The notes under the pieces are model-generated. The model made no database searches, was not told the origin of the DNA, and saw only the letters and a list, made by a program, of their open reading frames with translations. This document shows, one piece after another, positions 1 to 12,155 of a DNA stretch of 64,000 bases. Positions within the stretch are counted from its first letter, which is position 1. Each line of letters starts with the position of its first letter. The stretch is from Heterohyrax brucei. Lineage: Eukaryota; Chordata; Mammalia; Hyracoidea; Procaviidae. Made by a program: the position numbers and the translations under genes. Location: contig CM053140.1 in the NCBI GenBank assembly GCA_028571685.1, forward strand, positions 22,301,501-22,365,500. Direction: 5' to 3'.

Positions 1-750
1 TCCCCTTGAACAGTCCTTCCCACTACGACCCAGAGTAGCTTGGGCAGAGCCAAAAACACAGACCAAAACGGTGTGCCAGGCTCAAAACCAGTGCACTGGA
101 ACAACCGACCCGTGCATTCCCGCGGCTGCCTCCTCTGCCCAGCCCAGTAAGAAAGGCAGACCTCCAGAGGAAATCCCATTGCCACACACAGTGACAACAC
201 TAACCTCTGTCAACAATGAGCATGTGCGAGATGCACCCGACCAGACTGCCACTCCAGCCCCTCCCTCAGTCAAGACCCAGGACCAACAGGACACCACTGG
301 CCGATGTTTGAAGTTTATCAGAAAATATCTTTGTTGTCTTTGCATGAAAAGACAGCAGAAGCAGTAATGACATCCCAGCTGACGATCAGATGCTCAAACC
401 TCGAGAGGCCAAGCCACGCTCTCTCAGGGCTAAGAGGAGGGGCAAAATCACCAGCTGCGTGGAGCCCAATGTCATGATGCAAAAGATATGCCAAGTGCTT
501 TGCATGCATGGCACACCAGGACAGCAAAACTTTGTCCAGTGGACAATGGAAGTGTGCAAACTGCCACAGTGTGCTCTCCACAGGCTCAAAGTGTAGAGAC
601 TTTCAGGCACCTCTGAGGCCTTCAAGAACATTATCTCGAAAATCACCAGAGACCTTGTACTATAAAAATGTGTCAGCAGCTGCCAGAGACAAAACACGAG
701 TGCACAGGTTTCACTTCCTTTATAACTTTGGAGACAGTGTTTTACAAGGC
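1..750 (+). pseudogene. MARK-like kinase pseudogene, 3' part (spacer + KA1)
   Basis: The 3' end of a microtubule-affinity-regulating-kinase (MARK/Par-1) type gene; its kinase part lies outside the window to the left. Positions 71-367 are an open Ser/Thr/Pro-rich spacer. The membrane-binding KA1 domain follows at 390-596, with [12 protein letters not shown] at its start and [12 protein letters not shown] inside, both close to the family. A stop at about 594 ends the frame. The last KA1 strand, corresponding to KRISG..AF..IASK in other copies, is only partly readable at 596-680. Family KA1 domains bind acidic phospholipids and the kinase domain. Spacer and KA1 run together without introns, as expected of a retrocopy. 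The same spacer and KA1 recur at 19.4-20.4, 26.1-27.0 and 31.7-32.0 kb. The family call is solid; the exact parent paralogue is not determined. Confidence 0.8.
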
Positions 751-799
751 CACAGAAGTCCCTCAAATTCTCATCACTCGAACCCGGTTCAGATACCAC

Positions 800-952
800 C
801 AAGCCAGTAAGCACACTGTGATACCTACCAATCAGGTCAATGTAGTTTTGATTGAACAGTGAGTCACGAATCTCTTCCTGCCTGTAACCCATGTTCCCCA
901 TGGCCTCAATGCACTGTGGGTCCTCATCAACTTCTCTTGGCCTCAATACCAT
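800..952 (-). pseudogene. Inverted UBA-domain fragment of a MARK-like kinase
   Basis: Read on the minus strand from 952, the frame gives DEDPQCIEAMGNMGYRQEEI followed by RDSLFNQNYIDLIGRY. This matches the UBA-like domain that follows the MARK kinase domain (family pattern: MGY..EEI.DSL...YNE....YL). The same piece is seen in plus orientation at 19,280, 25,060, 25,900 and 29,160. Here it points toward the plus-strand KA1 region that ends near 750. An inversion breakpoint therefore lies between about 750 and 830. No kinase C-lobe can be read convincingly further upstream on the minus strand. Confidence 0.75.
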
Positions 953-959
953 CTATACA

Positions 960-1310
960 TAGCAACAAGTTTGCCTGTGTGAGATCTCACTTAGAGCCAG
1001 TGGCACCTCGCAGAAGACAGATCCGTATCATCTGATCAGGCTCCATGGAGTTGGCCCTTCATGTCGGCTTCCATGAGTATGAGATTCGAGGTTGAGCATC
1101 TCCACCACGTCTGGCTCTCGGGTTCATTAAGGTCCCTTAGAGCACAGGGGAAGGAAAGATTTCTTAAAAACAGACACTGCCAAATTCATCTAATCAGGGC
1201 CAGAGAAAGGGATGATTCTGATATGGAAAGCCACTTGATTTCCAATAGGGTCCTCAAGCACCCTCTGAAATCCATAGAAAATAGTCAATCAGCTGGACAG
1301 TGAACCTGGT
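960..1310. other. Unrecognised sequence
   Basis: Between the inverted UBA fragment and the first RTE copy I see no domain, repeat end or RNA gene. A short open frame (1061-1303) has no recognisable content. Confidence 0.4.
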
Positions 1311-1319
1311 AGTGCACAA

Positions 1320-2720
1320 TTCAACTCCACAAAGACACACCTTGAAAGAAAGGCTTGCAGTCTCATTCTCAAGTATCTGGCATTTGAGGAAAATTAGAAA
1401 AAGTCCATGAAACATGAACTATGGCTTGAGTATACCCCACCTGAATTCAGAGACCATCTCAAGAAGAGATTTGCAGCATGACAAATGACTGACCCAACAC
1501 CAAACAAACTGTGGAAGGCCATCGTACAAGAAGAAGACATCTCTAAAAGGCAGGAGAAAAAGCAAAGAGCAAAATGAATGACACTGAAGCTTGTTCTTCA
1601 ACATTCAGGAAGTAAAGCAAAAAGAACTGATGAGGTAAAGAGCTCAACAAAGGAATTCAAAGGACATCTGGAGAAGAAAAATTAAAATATTACACTGAAA
1701 TGACCAAGGACCTGGATACAGAAAAGGAAAAGGGAAGAAGAGGCTTGGCATTTCTCAAGCTGAAAGAATGGAAGAAAAATTCGATACTCAAGTTACAGTA
1801 CTCAATGATTCTACAGGAAAAATAGGAAACAACTCAAGAAGCATCATAAGATGATAGAAAGAATACACAGAGTCATTATACCCCAAAGCCCTGGTGAACG
1901 TGCAGTCATTTGAAGAGGTAGCATATGGTCAAGAACCAACTATACGGAAGGAAGAAGTCAACGTGGAATTCAAGGCACTGGAGAAAAAGGAGGCTCCAGA
2001 ACTTCACAGAGAATCAACTGAGAGGTTTATCAAATGGATACAGCACTGCCAGTGCTCACTAACATTTGCCAAGGAAACTCGGGGGACAGTTACCTGGCCA
2101 ACAGGCTACAAGAGATTCGGATTGATCCCTATTCCTAAGAAATCTGATCCAACCAGATGTGCAAATTATCCAAAAAGCTCACTACAACGTGCAAGTCCAA
2201 TTTCACGAAACATCCATCCAAAGTGACTGCAACAGTGTATTGACATGAAATGGTCAGAAGTTCCAGGTAGATTCAGAAGAGCCTGTGGAACCAGGGATAG
2301 CATGGCTGATGTCAGATGGATCTTGCCTGAAAGTAGAGAATATCAGAAAGATGTTTCACTGGGTTTCATTGACCATGCAAAGGCATTCCATCCTGTAGAT
2401 CACAAGAAATTATGGAAACCCTTGTGGAAAAGAGGAATTCAGAACACTTAACTGTACCTGTGAGGAATCTGTATATAGCTTCAGAGGTGGTCCTGCCAAC
2501 AGAACGAGTGGACACTGCATGCTTTAAAGCCCAGAAAGCGGTGTATCAGGGTTATATCTTTTCATCATACCTTTCAATCCGTATGTTCAGGAAATATCAG
2601 AGAAGTTGGACCCCTGAAAAAGAAAGAGACATCAGGATTGGAGAAACTCATTAACAACCTGTGTTATGCAGACAACACCATCAGTTACTTGTATTGATGG
2701 GGACTGTGTCTTGCTGGGAT
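1320..2720 (+). mobile_element. RTE/BovB-like LINE copy A (linker and RT, decayed)
   Basis: Remnant of an RTE-clade non-LTR retrotransposon. The linker after the endonuclease begins near 1400. The N-terminal RT region is at 1894-2226, where an IPIPKKSDPTRCANY-like stretch matches the RT finger region. RT motif A is at 2245-2451, read as FIDHAKAFHPVDH where the family has F.DYAKAFDCVDH. The motif C equivalent at about 2655-2690 reads CYADNT instead of YADD, so the catalytic pair is damaged. Stops and frame changes separate these pieces. Copy A ends near 2720, before the 3' tail, where the 5' region of copy B begins. Confidence 0.8.
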
Positions 2721-2769
2721 GCTGCAAGTTAGGCCACAGGTATTGACATACCCTCAGAGTCACCCACAG

Positions 2770-4935
2770 TGGACAGGATTCAGCTCAGCTTCCACACTAA
2801 GACAGATTAGGAAGAAGGACCGGGAAGGCTACCCCTGAAAGGAACAAGCCAGTGAAAACCCAATGAACAGCAACAGAACACTGCCAGAGATAATGCCAGA
2901 GAATCAGGACCCCAAGTCGAAAGGTCTCCATAAAACAAGAGAGGAAGAGCTGCCTCCTCTCAAAGTAGAAACAACATTCATGATGTGGATGGAGTAAAGC
3001 CCTCAGGATCTTCCTTGGCTGGTGCGGCATGACGTGAGATGTGAGAAAAAGCTGCAAGCAGCCATTAATAATGGGAACGTGGAATGGATGAAGTCAGAAT
3101 CCAAGAAAATTGGAAATTATCCAAAACGAAATGGAATGCACAAATACTGACACACTAGGCACGACTGAACTGAAGTAGACTGGTAGTGACCATTTTGAAT
3201 CAGGTGATCACACGCCAGGAAGGAAAACTTAAAGAGGAATGGTGTTGCATTCATCATAAAAAAGAACATATCAAGCTCTATCCTGAAGTACAATGCTGTC
3301 AGGGTAGGATACTGTCAAAACACCTACAAAGAAGGTTAGTTAACACAACCATTATTCAGATTTATATACCAACCACTAAGCCAAAGATGAAGAAACTGAA
3401 GACTTCTACCAGCTTCTGCAGTCCAAAATGGATGGAACATGCAATCAGGATGCAGGGTTAATTACTAGTGATGGGAATGCAACAGTCTGAAACAAAGCAG
3501 GATCACTAGTTGGAAAATACAACCTTGGTGACAGCAATGATTTCGCAGACAACGTGACACAATCTTGCAAGACCAATGACTGCTACACTGCAAGCACCTT
3601 TTCTCACCAACATAAATAACATGAACGATGTTTACACAGGAATCAAACCAATTGCACCTGTGCAAAGAGATGATGGAAAAGCTCCATTATCATTGGTTAG
3701 AACAGACACAGTGCTGACTCCCTCACAGACCGTCCACCGCGCCCATGCAAGTTCAAAGTGGAACAGAAGAAACCTGAAACAAATCCACCAGAGTCAAGGT
3801 ACAACCTTGAATATACCCCACTTGAGTTGAGAGAGTCTCAAGAACAGATCTGATGCATTGAACACTACTGACCAAAGACCAGACAAGTTGTGGAATTACA
3901 TCAAAAACATCCTTCATGAAGAAACCCAGAGATCATTAGAAAGACAGGAAACGAAGAAAGAAAAAACAAACTGCACGTCAGAAAAGACTGTGAAACTTAC
4001 TCTTGAACACCAAATAGCTAAAGCAAAAGGAAGGAAAGATGAACTAAAACAACCAAACAGCAGATTTCAAAGGGCTGCTGAAGAAGACAAAGCATTAGAA
4101 AAACACGAACGTACAGCTGGAATAGAAAACCAAAGGGGAAAAACAGACTCTGCATTTCTCAAGCTGAAAGAACTCAATTACAACTTCCGGCCTCCAGTCC
4201 CAACAGCGAAGGATTCCACAGGAAAAGCACTAAGATGAAAGGAATAAACACAGTCATTGACCAGAAAGAACTGGCAGAGCTCCAGCCATTTTAAGCGGTA
4301 GCACATGATCGAGAACTGATGGACTGAAGGAAGGTGAAGCCGCACTGAAGGCGATGGCGAACAACATGTACCCAGGAATCGACGGATATCCACTGAGATG
4401 CTTCAACAGACGGGTGTAGGGTCGCAACAGCTCACCAAGTGCTATGCCAAGGGCTGTGGCTGCAGAAGGCCCCTTTCAGGTACTGAAGACGACCTTCAAG
4501 ACTAAAGCACACCCAGCTCAAGCCCTGACGTTTTTAATCGCATCCTACGCATGCCAAAGCTGGACAATGAATGAGGAAGACAGAAGAACTGACACCTTCG
4601 AACTGTGCTTTGGCAGAAGAATGACGAACTACCAGAAGAACAAAGAGATCTGTTCTGCAAGAGGCACAACCACAGTGCTCTCTGGCAGCAAGGATGGCCA
4701 GACTGCTTCTTACACACTTTGGACACGTTGTCAGGGAGCAAGACATCATGCTTACCAGAGTGTCAGCAAAAAACATCCTCAACCAGATACATTCACACAG
4801 TGCCTGCTTCCTTGGGCTGAAGCACAAAGTGATTGTGGACTGGCACAAAATCAGGCAGTGTTTCGGCTGAGCTGGGCATTGAGTTGCTAGGAGTTCGAAT
4901 CTGCTTGACAGCACCTAACAACAACAACAACACCT
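2770..4935 (+). mobile_element. RTE/BovB-like LINE copy B (5' region, endonuclease, 3' tail; RT core deleted)
   Basis: The 5' leader at 2780-3130 resembles the RTE 5' end at 62,740-63,130. The apurinic-type endonuclease domain is readable at 3186-3461; NTTIIQIYIPTT matches the family strand motif NIT.IQVYAPTT. The linker is at 3858-4238. From about 4440 the reading jumps to the C-terminal end of the ORF (4444-4890, with YACQSWTMNEEDRR). The RT core between linker and C-terminus is missing, so this is an internal deletion. The copy ends with a GACAGCACCTAACAACAACA-type tail at 4909-4932. Many frameshifts; not functional. Confidence 0.8.
4911..4932 (+). repeat. (CAA)n 3' tail of RTE copy B
   Basis: Four to five CAA units directly after CACCTAA. 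This is the usual simple-repeat end of this RTE type and marks its 3' boundary. Confidence 0.75.
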
Positions 4936-4974
4936 CCCTTGTAAACCTCCTAACAGTGACTATGATCTGTGAGG

Positions 4975-6185
4975 TCTGACAGTTACATTCACTAACTTGC
5001 CACCGTGCGCTTACGTTTGCAGCAGTGCACAAACAACTCAGAAATGTTTCATAACCCCGGAATGTCAGGGCTTCACAGCTGTCTTTGTGTCGACATGTGA
5101 CAGTTTCTCACTGAGTGGCATCCATTGTTGTTGCATGGCTTTGTGTGCTGTCAAGAGGACATCAGAGCTTGAATTCAAGTACAAATATTAAATTTCTCAG
5201 TAAGCTTGACAACAGTGGAAGTGAAAAAAGGGACATGTTAGTCCAAGTTGATGGGGATAATGCCATAAACAAAACAGCAGTGTACAAACGGATTCAACGT
5301 TTTTCTTATGGGAAAGAAAGGGTCACTGAAGAACAGAGGTCTGTGCAGTCAGTAGCGAGTGGAACTGAAAAACAAAATTCCAAGAATTCAGCAACCTGGG
5401 CATCAAAATCATCGCCTGACTGTGTAACAGTAGCAGACCATGTAAACATGATAGAGAAACAGGAAAATGTTCACTGAGAATCCTGACATGAGGAAGGTGT
5501 GTGCAAAAATAGTCCTGAAGGAGCTCATGGAAGAACAAAAGCAAAGGACAGTCCAAATTTGCCAAGACCTTTTGGAGAGGCAAGGCAACCTTCTCACTGG
5601 TGATCAAACATGGGTGTACCAATACGATGCTGAAACAAAGCATCCAAGTGCACAGTGGAAGTCGGCCAGTTCTCCACCACCAAAAACTTTCCATTAGTCC
5701 AAATCAAAGTCAAAACGATGTTGCTAACCTTTTTTGATATCAAAAGCATTCTCCACGATGAATTTGTACCACGGGACACTTAACAAAGTTTACGGTTTAG
5801 AATTGCTCAGATGCCAACGACTCATGGCTCTTGCATCACAACAACGCACCAGATCTCAGGGGACCATCTGTGAAACAGTTTTTCACCAATAAACAACTCA
5901 CTATATTGGAACACTCTGGCTAACTACCCGACGTGGCCTCCAGTAACTTTTCTCTTTACCTGAAGATAAAACAAAAATTGAAAGGAACACATTTTGATGA
6001 CATTCAAGACAGTCCGGGTAATAAGACACCAGCTCTGACGGCCATTCCAGACAAAGAGTTCCACAGTTCCTTTGAAGGATGGACTCAGCGCTGGCATTGG
6101 TGCACAGTTTCCCAAGGGGAATCGTTGAAGGTGACTGCAGTGATGTGTAGCAATGAGGTATGTAGCACTTTTTTCTAGGATGAGT
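4975..6185 (+). mobile_element. Mariner (Tc1/mariner) DNA transposon, decayed
   Basis: The left end carries TCTGACAGTTACATTCACTA, close to the end of the mariner fragment at 37,220 (TCTGACAATTAAGTTCACCA). Transposase pieces are readable in several frames. At 5467-5697 MRKVCAKIVLKELMEEQ and LLTGDQTWVYQYD include the first catalytic Asp region. At about 5830-5850 HHNNAP stands where the family has HDNAP, so the second catalytic Asp is lost. At 5933-6178 LKGTHFDD and SSFEGWTQRW are the C-terminal part. Numerous stops and frameshifts show an old, dead copy of roughly full length (about 1.2 kb). Confidence 0.85.
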
Positions 6186-6189
6186 TTGT

Positions 6190-6990
6190 GACTTTCATTG
6201 TCAGAACTCATATGCCTTCTGCCATTTCAAAGAACCAACCCAGCGGTGAGGGCTGTGGGAGGGACAGTTGCTGTCGGAACTGGTACAGACGGCAGGGTGA
6301 GGACGCACTCACTTCTGATTCCAGCCTCAGAGGAATCACCCTCGGGCAGTTCATCTTCATTCTTCCTCCTTGTCAAGTTGGAAGAGGTCAGACACTGCCC
6401 GCAATTCAGGTTGAGAGAGGGCTTCAACAGCATGATTCTTTGCAGTGGCTCCAGACACCTGAAAGAATAAAGATGCTTGGGAAGTGAAACTCTGAAGGCC
6501 TGGCAAATTAGTTAGGTTGATGTTCCCTGTAAAGGCAGAAAAGCTGCGGTAGAAGCGGCCTGGGGCCAAAGCCAGGCCAGATAAGTGGAATGACCTTTAG
6601 GGGGCCCGTTCTGGTTTCTATAACCTGGAGGCCAAAAGCCAGATTCATCTGAATGGGATGACAGTTCAAGTGTGGAGAAGACCCAACTGGAAGATTTTCA
6701 AAGGGTATTAAGTTTGGGATGATGTGTTTAATTCAGCAGACCATAGATAGTGAAAGTTTCTTTGACCAAGTATTGTAACGCCGACCTCAATGTTTGCTAG
6801 AAATGAGTATCAGGTACTACAGGTGACTGTGTTGGAATCAACTGGACAGCAACTGATGTTTCTACTGATGACAGGAATTTTTTAACTCTGCTTTTGGCCA
6901 GTGCTTCCTAAGACTTGCAGAAAAGGGGACCAAGAGACTTGTTCCAGGGAAACACTGACTGTTTAAATGCAGTACCCTGTGTATAGAGCA
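6190..6990. other. Unrecognised; part shared with 39,430-39,690
   Basis: About 6,225-6,450 aligns by eye with 39,470-39,660; both contain GAGGTCAGACACTGC and a CTGTCRGAA-like start. It is therefore a dispersed or duplicated non-coding piece, probably part of an ERV-like repeat. The rest shows nothing I recognise. Confidence 0.4.
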
Positions 6991-7158
6991 GAAACCCCGG
7001 GGACCTAGCGGTTAACGGCTTTCTCTGCTGAGTATAAGGACAACAGTTGCTATCTTCCAGGTGCTCCATGGAAACTCTATGGAGCAGTCCTACTCTGTCC
7101 TGTAGAGTCACTAGGAGTCAATGTTGACTAGATAGCATAGGTTTGCTTGGTTTTTGGG
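6991..7158 (+). repeat. AfroSINE-type SINE (+)
   Basis: Diverged tRNA-like head (GAAACCCCGGGGACCTAGCGG), then GGAAACTCTATGGAGCAGTC and CTACTCTGTCCTGTAGAGTC, and a T-rich end near 7158. The RTE-like tail is present. Confidence 0.8.
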
Positions 7159-7159
7159 A

Positions 7160-8930
7160 TATATATGGGGTGCATAGGTTGAAAAGTGAGCTCTACCCAT
7201 GTTTTGCACTTGTTTTGCAGAACCACTCAGAACTGCTGAGAAAATGGGAGGTTTCACTTGAAGAAGAGTTCAGAGGAAAAAAAGTGGCTGCTTTGCTGTT
7301 GCAGTTTCCAATGAGTAGTCTGCTGCTGGATGCATTCAGGCAGGAAAAGTCAGAGCCCATTACAAGACAGCCCCTTCCAGGACTGCGAGTTAAAGGCAGC
7401 CAGTGGGCAGACAGCTTGGTCAGCTCCCTTAAGGTGATCACCCAGGCTCGTTCAATGAGTGCAAGTGGGGAAGTGTGGGACCAAGAGACAGGCTGAGTTT
7501 AGACATGTTCCACTGGCACCCTTGGTCCTAACCTGCAGGTCCAGGGATGAGAGGGAGAGGAAGGGTGGCTGCTCAGAAGGAAGGCAGTTGTGGGTAGACT
7601 CCTAAGTTTACAGGTAGGACCCGCTGACCTAGCCCAAGGGCGCTAGCCCAAGGGAGCTGGGGATGAGAGTGTGGGAAGGAGCTGTCTGAAGTGCCTCCCA
7701 GTAGGTGTGAACTCGAGAGCCTGAGGCTGCTACCCCTGCCAATTAGGTTGGATGTCTAGGGAGAAGATGACTAGAACCTAACCAGATGAAGAGAAAGTGG
7801 TTTGAAAGATACACAAACGCTGGTGGAGACTGCCACAACCTGATGGCTCTCTGTGGACTGGATTTTGCTAATGGACATGAAACCCCAACTAACATCCTTT
7901 GCCCACCTTTCTTTCTCTTACTAACCGCAAACTTCTTTCTGAGTCATCTTTTCCAGGAAATCACAGCAGACGGCTCCACCCACGACACCTGCCAGACCTA
8001 CAACCTCACAGCATGTGCAGATTCAGATCCTGGCCTTCCCTGACACAGGATCAAATTATCACCAGAAAGGAAGATGCTTCCTGGCCTGTCCTTTCACTAT
8101 AGACCATCTCAGAAGCCATGACAGAAGAGGATGCAACTTCTGGATCTCCTCATGTGGACATGGGGCAGGGGACCTAACGGCAGAGAATTCCAGTACCAAA
8201 CCCAACCACTGGACAACACTGGAAATAGAAAGCTTTTGAGCCCCCAGGGGCAATGAACACAGGGTGTTAAGTTGCTAGGCCCCTGTTGCTCCTTATCTGC
8301 ATAGACAATAAACTTGGAATAGTTACCCTTGCAATTGGTCTCTCTCTTATTTCGATCAACTAATAAGACAGGACAAGAACCCATGCTCAAAGTTCTAACT
8401 GGAACCACATTCTTCAAGATCAAAGAACATGCTCTTCAACTCAGTACTGACTTGACAAAGGTGGCCAGTTTGAACACTGGCTATCTAAAACAAGGGAAGA
8501 GAAAGTCACCAGGAGGCTGGCTTACAGGCTTTCAGGAATGTGCTTATGTGAAATGAAGGGGACAAATAGATTCTTCTTTTCCTGATGAGGCTGGAAAAGA
8601 GAGTGTCACCGGAAAAAACTACAGCTTCTCTTTCCCTGCCCCAAGTCGTCCAACTCTGAGACAGATTTTAGGGAGGGGGACTCAAAGGAAACTTTGATGT
8701 TATGTCCTAACAGACCCAGGGAGCAAGGAAAATATTTCTCCATCAAGGTCTCCCTCAAATTTTGTCAGGCAAAGTGTAAGTATTTAAAGGGAGTGGGCGT
8801 TCCATGCAAAATGTAAATACAAGTACTGGTGCTGATGCCAGGGAAACAACGTGATCGATTAGGGGTGAAAACAGGTACCCGTTGCTGGGGCTCAGAGGTC
8901 CTCTGAAGATACGTATCAGGAACAGGAATG
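7160..8930. other. No recognised gene
   Basis: One open frame (7143-7496, 117 codons) begins inside the SINE and shows no known domain; I treat it as chance. Other frames are short. No clear repeat family was recognised in this 1.8 kb. Confidence 0.4.
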
Positions 8931-9800
8931 TGGATTTCCTTTGGTTGGAGGTCCCAGCTGGTGCCTGGGTCTTTTACTGGCTCCTTTAACTGTTTTCATG
9001 TTTCTAAAAGGCGCTCAAAAACTGTACAGACATTATTTCCATAGCTCCTGTCAGGGACTTCCTGTCAGGGCCAGGAAATATCAAGACAGGACAAAAAACA
9101 CGCCAAGTTGACAAAGAGAATTCAATTAAATTTTGGCTGCCTATTTCAACTTCCCCTTTCAAAATCAAGATGTCTAAAGCTTCCCTCCTGTTTCAAGAGG
9201 GTGGGCAAAGAGATGGATAGGATTACCTGATTCACCTCTCAGTGTTAGTGGGGTTTTCTGAAGACTCTCAAGGATCCCCACCAGACCTGCAAGAAAGAAC
9301 CATGTGGGGAGACATGGCTGGCCCCTGACAGATGGCTGCATAGGCAAATGAAGGTACTGCTAAGCTGGGCAGCAGCACACCACTGACAGAGTGGAGGCTG
9401 CATTTTTATACTCTGTCTCCACCAGGGTACAGCTGGGGACAAGTCAGTGATGGGATCTGAGGTGCCTCCTTCTGTGGCAGGCAGCTGCTTGCCCATTCTT
9501 TCAACACTCATGAAGACTGCAAAATGGTTCTCACAGGGGCTTCTGGGACTGGAGACAGGACTTACTATGGGGTGTCCCACCTGCCCTTGATTCTAGTTCT
9601 CTGGTCCCTCTGTTGCAAGCACATCTGGCAGTCACTTCTAACTCATTGATGCATGCCTCTGAATTGGGTGTAAACTGGCTTCCCTCAAAAAATAACTTTA
9701 GAGACAATAAAACAACTCATCCCTGTGAGCAGGTGATAAGATAAGCTGCTTATCACTCTGGAGTGTTCCAAAGTGTGGTTGGGTAGCCCCGACTCCAAGC
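8930..9800 (+). repeat. ERV/LTR-like dispersed repeat, copy 1
   Basis: Positions 9,400-9,800 align by eye with 38,180-38,500. Shared words include CAGGACTTACTATG, GCATGCCTCTGAA.TGGGT and CACTCTGGA.TGTTCCAA. Related sequence occurs on the minus strand at 21,263-21,546, 27,170-27,550 and 33,000-33,260. That makes it a dispersed element, most likely ERV-derived, though I cannot name the family. Confidence is for its being a repeat. Confidence 0.55.
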
Positions 9801-11330
9801 AATTTCATATTTGTAATTCCTGAAGGAAATATTGATGGAGGTCTCTTCTATTTCTGCTTCATGCAAAACAGGGGTGCATGCCTGCCCATTATTGTAGAAA
9901 TCCCTCCTGACTATGCTGATGATCTCTAAGGACCAGGATGACCACTGGTAGGTATTCGTTAGAACCCATGCAGCATCATTTATTTGACTGGGAACACTTA
10001 GAACCTGGAAGACACAAATTTAACAAGGAGCTTAAAGAGGCAAAGTCTGAAAATAAACAACAAAAGATTATCCGCCAAGGTCATAATGTCAGTAAAATTC
10101 AAGTAGTTGATGGGAGATGTACCAGTGAACAAAAGTTGGCTCCTGCGACAGCTTCCCTAAAAGACAGCCTTCAAGATTATCTTTGCTATTGTCTTTACAC
10201 CTCAGGGATCCTTGGATGTCTCCTTGTGAGTCTACCTCCATCTGGGTCACACACTCCATGCTGAAGGACAAGGAATAATGACACATCAATGATTAACACC
10301 CGGACTTAGTTGACATCCTAGATAGAGGCCATTACAGGCTCTTTAAATTCCTAGTGCTGGTTTGCCACAGGATGACACTTGCCTTTTCATGAGGTTAGTA
10401 AGCAGGAGGCAGCAGTATTCTCATTACTTGCAGTGCCGGAGTGAGGAGACTCAACTTACCTCAACATCTTAGTCCAAGGCCTTCATTTACCTTTTACGTG
10501 TATAAGACAAGAGAGGGTGTGTTTCCTTATGTCTAATATTATCAGAATGTAGACTAAGAACAGAACTATTCCTTGCAGTAGTGATCTATTTCATGGACAT
10601 ATTTGTGATGGTAACTAACTCAACACATCTGGTGTATGGAATGATGTTACAACACGGGACTAAATAGTTCTTTGTCTACTTTGAATGGACAGATTGCACT
10701 CTTGGGATAACAAAACGTTTCAGGCTGTTTTGTGATCCCATGTCAGCTTGGCTTATGAGGTCAGTGAGCACTGTTTCTGTCTTCCATCTCACCAGAAACT
10801 TCATTTGTCATTTGTTGTGTTACAGTGATTTGACAGCTTCTCGAAGATTCTTTGAATTCTATTATACCATAAGTAGGAATAAAAACTCTTAGAAATGACT
10901 AATGCTAGCCTGAGTGTTGGACCGATGAGACTTCTCCTGATGCAACATTACCTTTCCAATATGGACTAGCATCATTACTATGAATAGCTAAAGGTCATCT
11001 TAAAGTTCCCAAAGCACATCAGAAACATATTCATGAGCAGTCTAAACAAGAGACTGTCTACATAAATTCACTATCAGTTGGAAAGGAATCATCAAAATTA
11101 GTCTAGCTGGAGCTGACACGAAAAAACATGGGTCTATAATCAGCACACAAATTTTGTTGAGAGAAAACAGAACTTACAGAAACACACGTGAGAAGTTTTC
11201 ATCAGAGAACGAATGATTATCAAGGTAATATAGGATGGACCTCTCCCATTGGAAGTCTTCAATTACTCTCTTCAAAATATGCCAAGTGTCCCTCTGAGGG
11301 CAGGCTGCCTGTCCTTGCTTTGTCTCTTAA
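9800..11330. other. No recognised gene
   Basis: An open frame at 9938-10264 (108 codons) has no recognisable domain. No SINE, LINE or LTR boundary is clear here. Confidence 0.35.
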
Positions 11331-11635
11331 CAGTCATGAGTCACTGTCTCAGAAACAGAAATGGAAAGTAAGACACAATGGAGTCTGAGCCACGGGGTAT
11401 TCAGGAACCAGTTTTGTTTTTTCCAAGCTTGAAGTCCCAAAGGATAGAAAAAGGCAGTAGCCTCTCTGGGTTATCCCACTCTTCATGAAAACCAGAAATC
11501 AACATTCCAGAAAAATTATGTCTATCTTTTTCATGGTGTCCTCTTTTGGATCAAGCTCTCACCATACAATCTTGGATCCAAAAAGTTTAAGAAATGGTCA
11601 TTGAACACCATGGGTTTTCGAAGATGTTAGGTACC

Positions 11636-12155
11636 TGTCATGGATTGAATTGTGTCCCCCCAAAAATACATGTTGCCATGTGGCTGGGCCATGATTCCCA
11701 CTATCTTGTGACTGTCTTCAATTTTGTGGTTTTCTCGTGCTGTATGTTAAAGGATTAGGGTGGGACTGTAAATCCCTTTATAGGATCACCTTCCCGCTCC
11801 ACTGTAAAGGGAGTTTCCCTGGAGTATGGCTTGTACTACCCTTAATCCTTTCATCCTGGAAGAGATAAAAGGAAAGACAAGCAGAGATTTAGGAACCTCA
11901 CACCATCAAGCAAGCAGCACCGGAAGAACAGCACATCCTTCAGACCTGAGGTTTCTGCACCAAGATGCTCCCTGGACAAAGACTGATGCAATACCAGACT
12001 TTCTTCCACAGCCGACAGTGGAAAAGCCTTCCCCTGGAGTGGACACCCTGAATATGGACTTGTAGCCTACTGGACTGTGTAAGAATAAACCTTCCTTTGT
12101 TAAAGCCAGCCCCTCATGGTATTTCTGTTAGAGCAGCCCCAGCTGGACTACAACA
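11636..12155 (+). mobile_element. MaLR-like solo LTR with 5-bp target duplication
   Basis: Begins TGTCATGGATTGAATTGTGT and ends GGACTACAACA. It carries an AGAATAAACC polyadenylation signal near 12,083 and GGTATTTCTGTTAGAGCAGC near its 3' end, typical of ERVL-MaLR LTRs. GTACC at 11,631-11,635 is repeated at 12,156-12,160. The paralogous S2 block near 35,480 lacks it, an empty site that confirms the insertion. The family name is not determined. Confidence 0.8.

Noticed and set aside
386..952. 188-codon minus-strand frame as one gene
   Set aside because: Only its first 50 or so codons (the UBA piece) are meaningful; the rest is the antisense of KA1 sequence.
4975..6185. Active mariner transposase
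   Set aside because: Multiple stops and loss of the second catalytic Asp (NNAP for DNAP).
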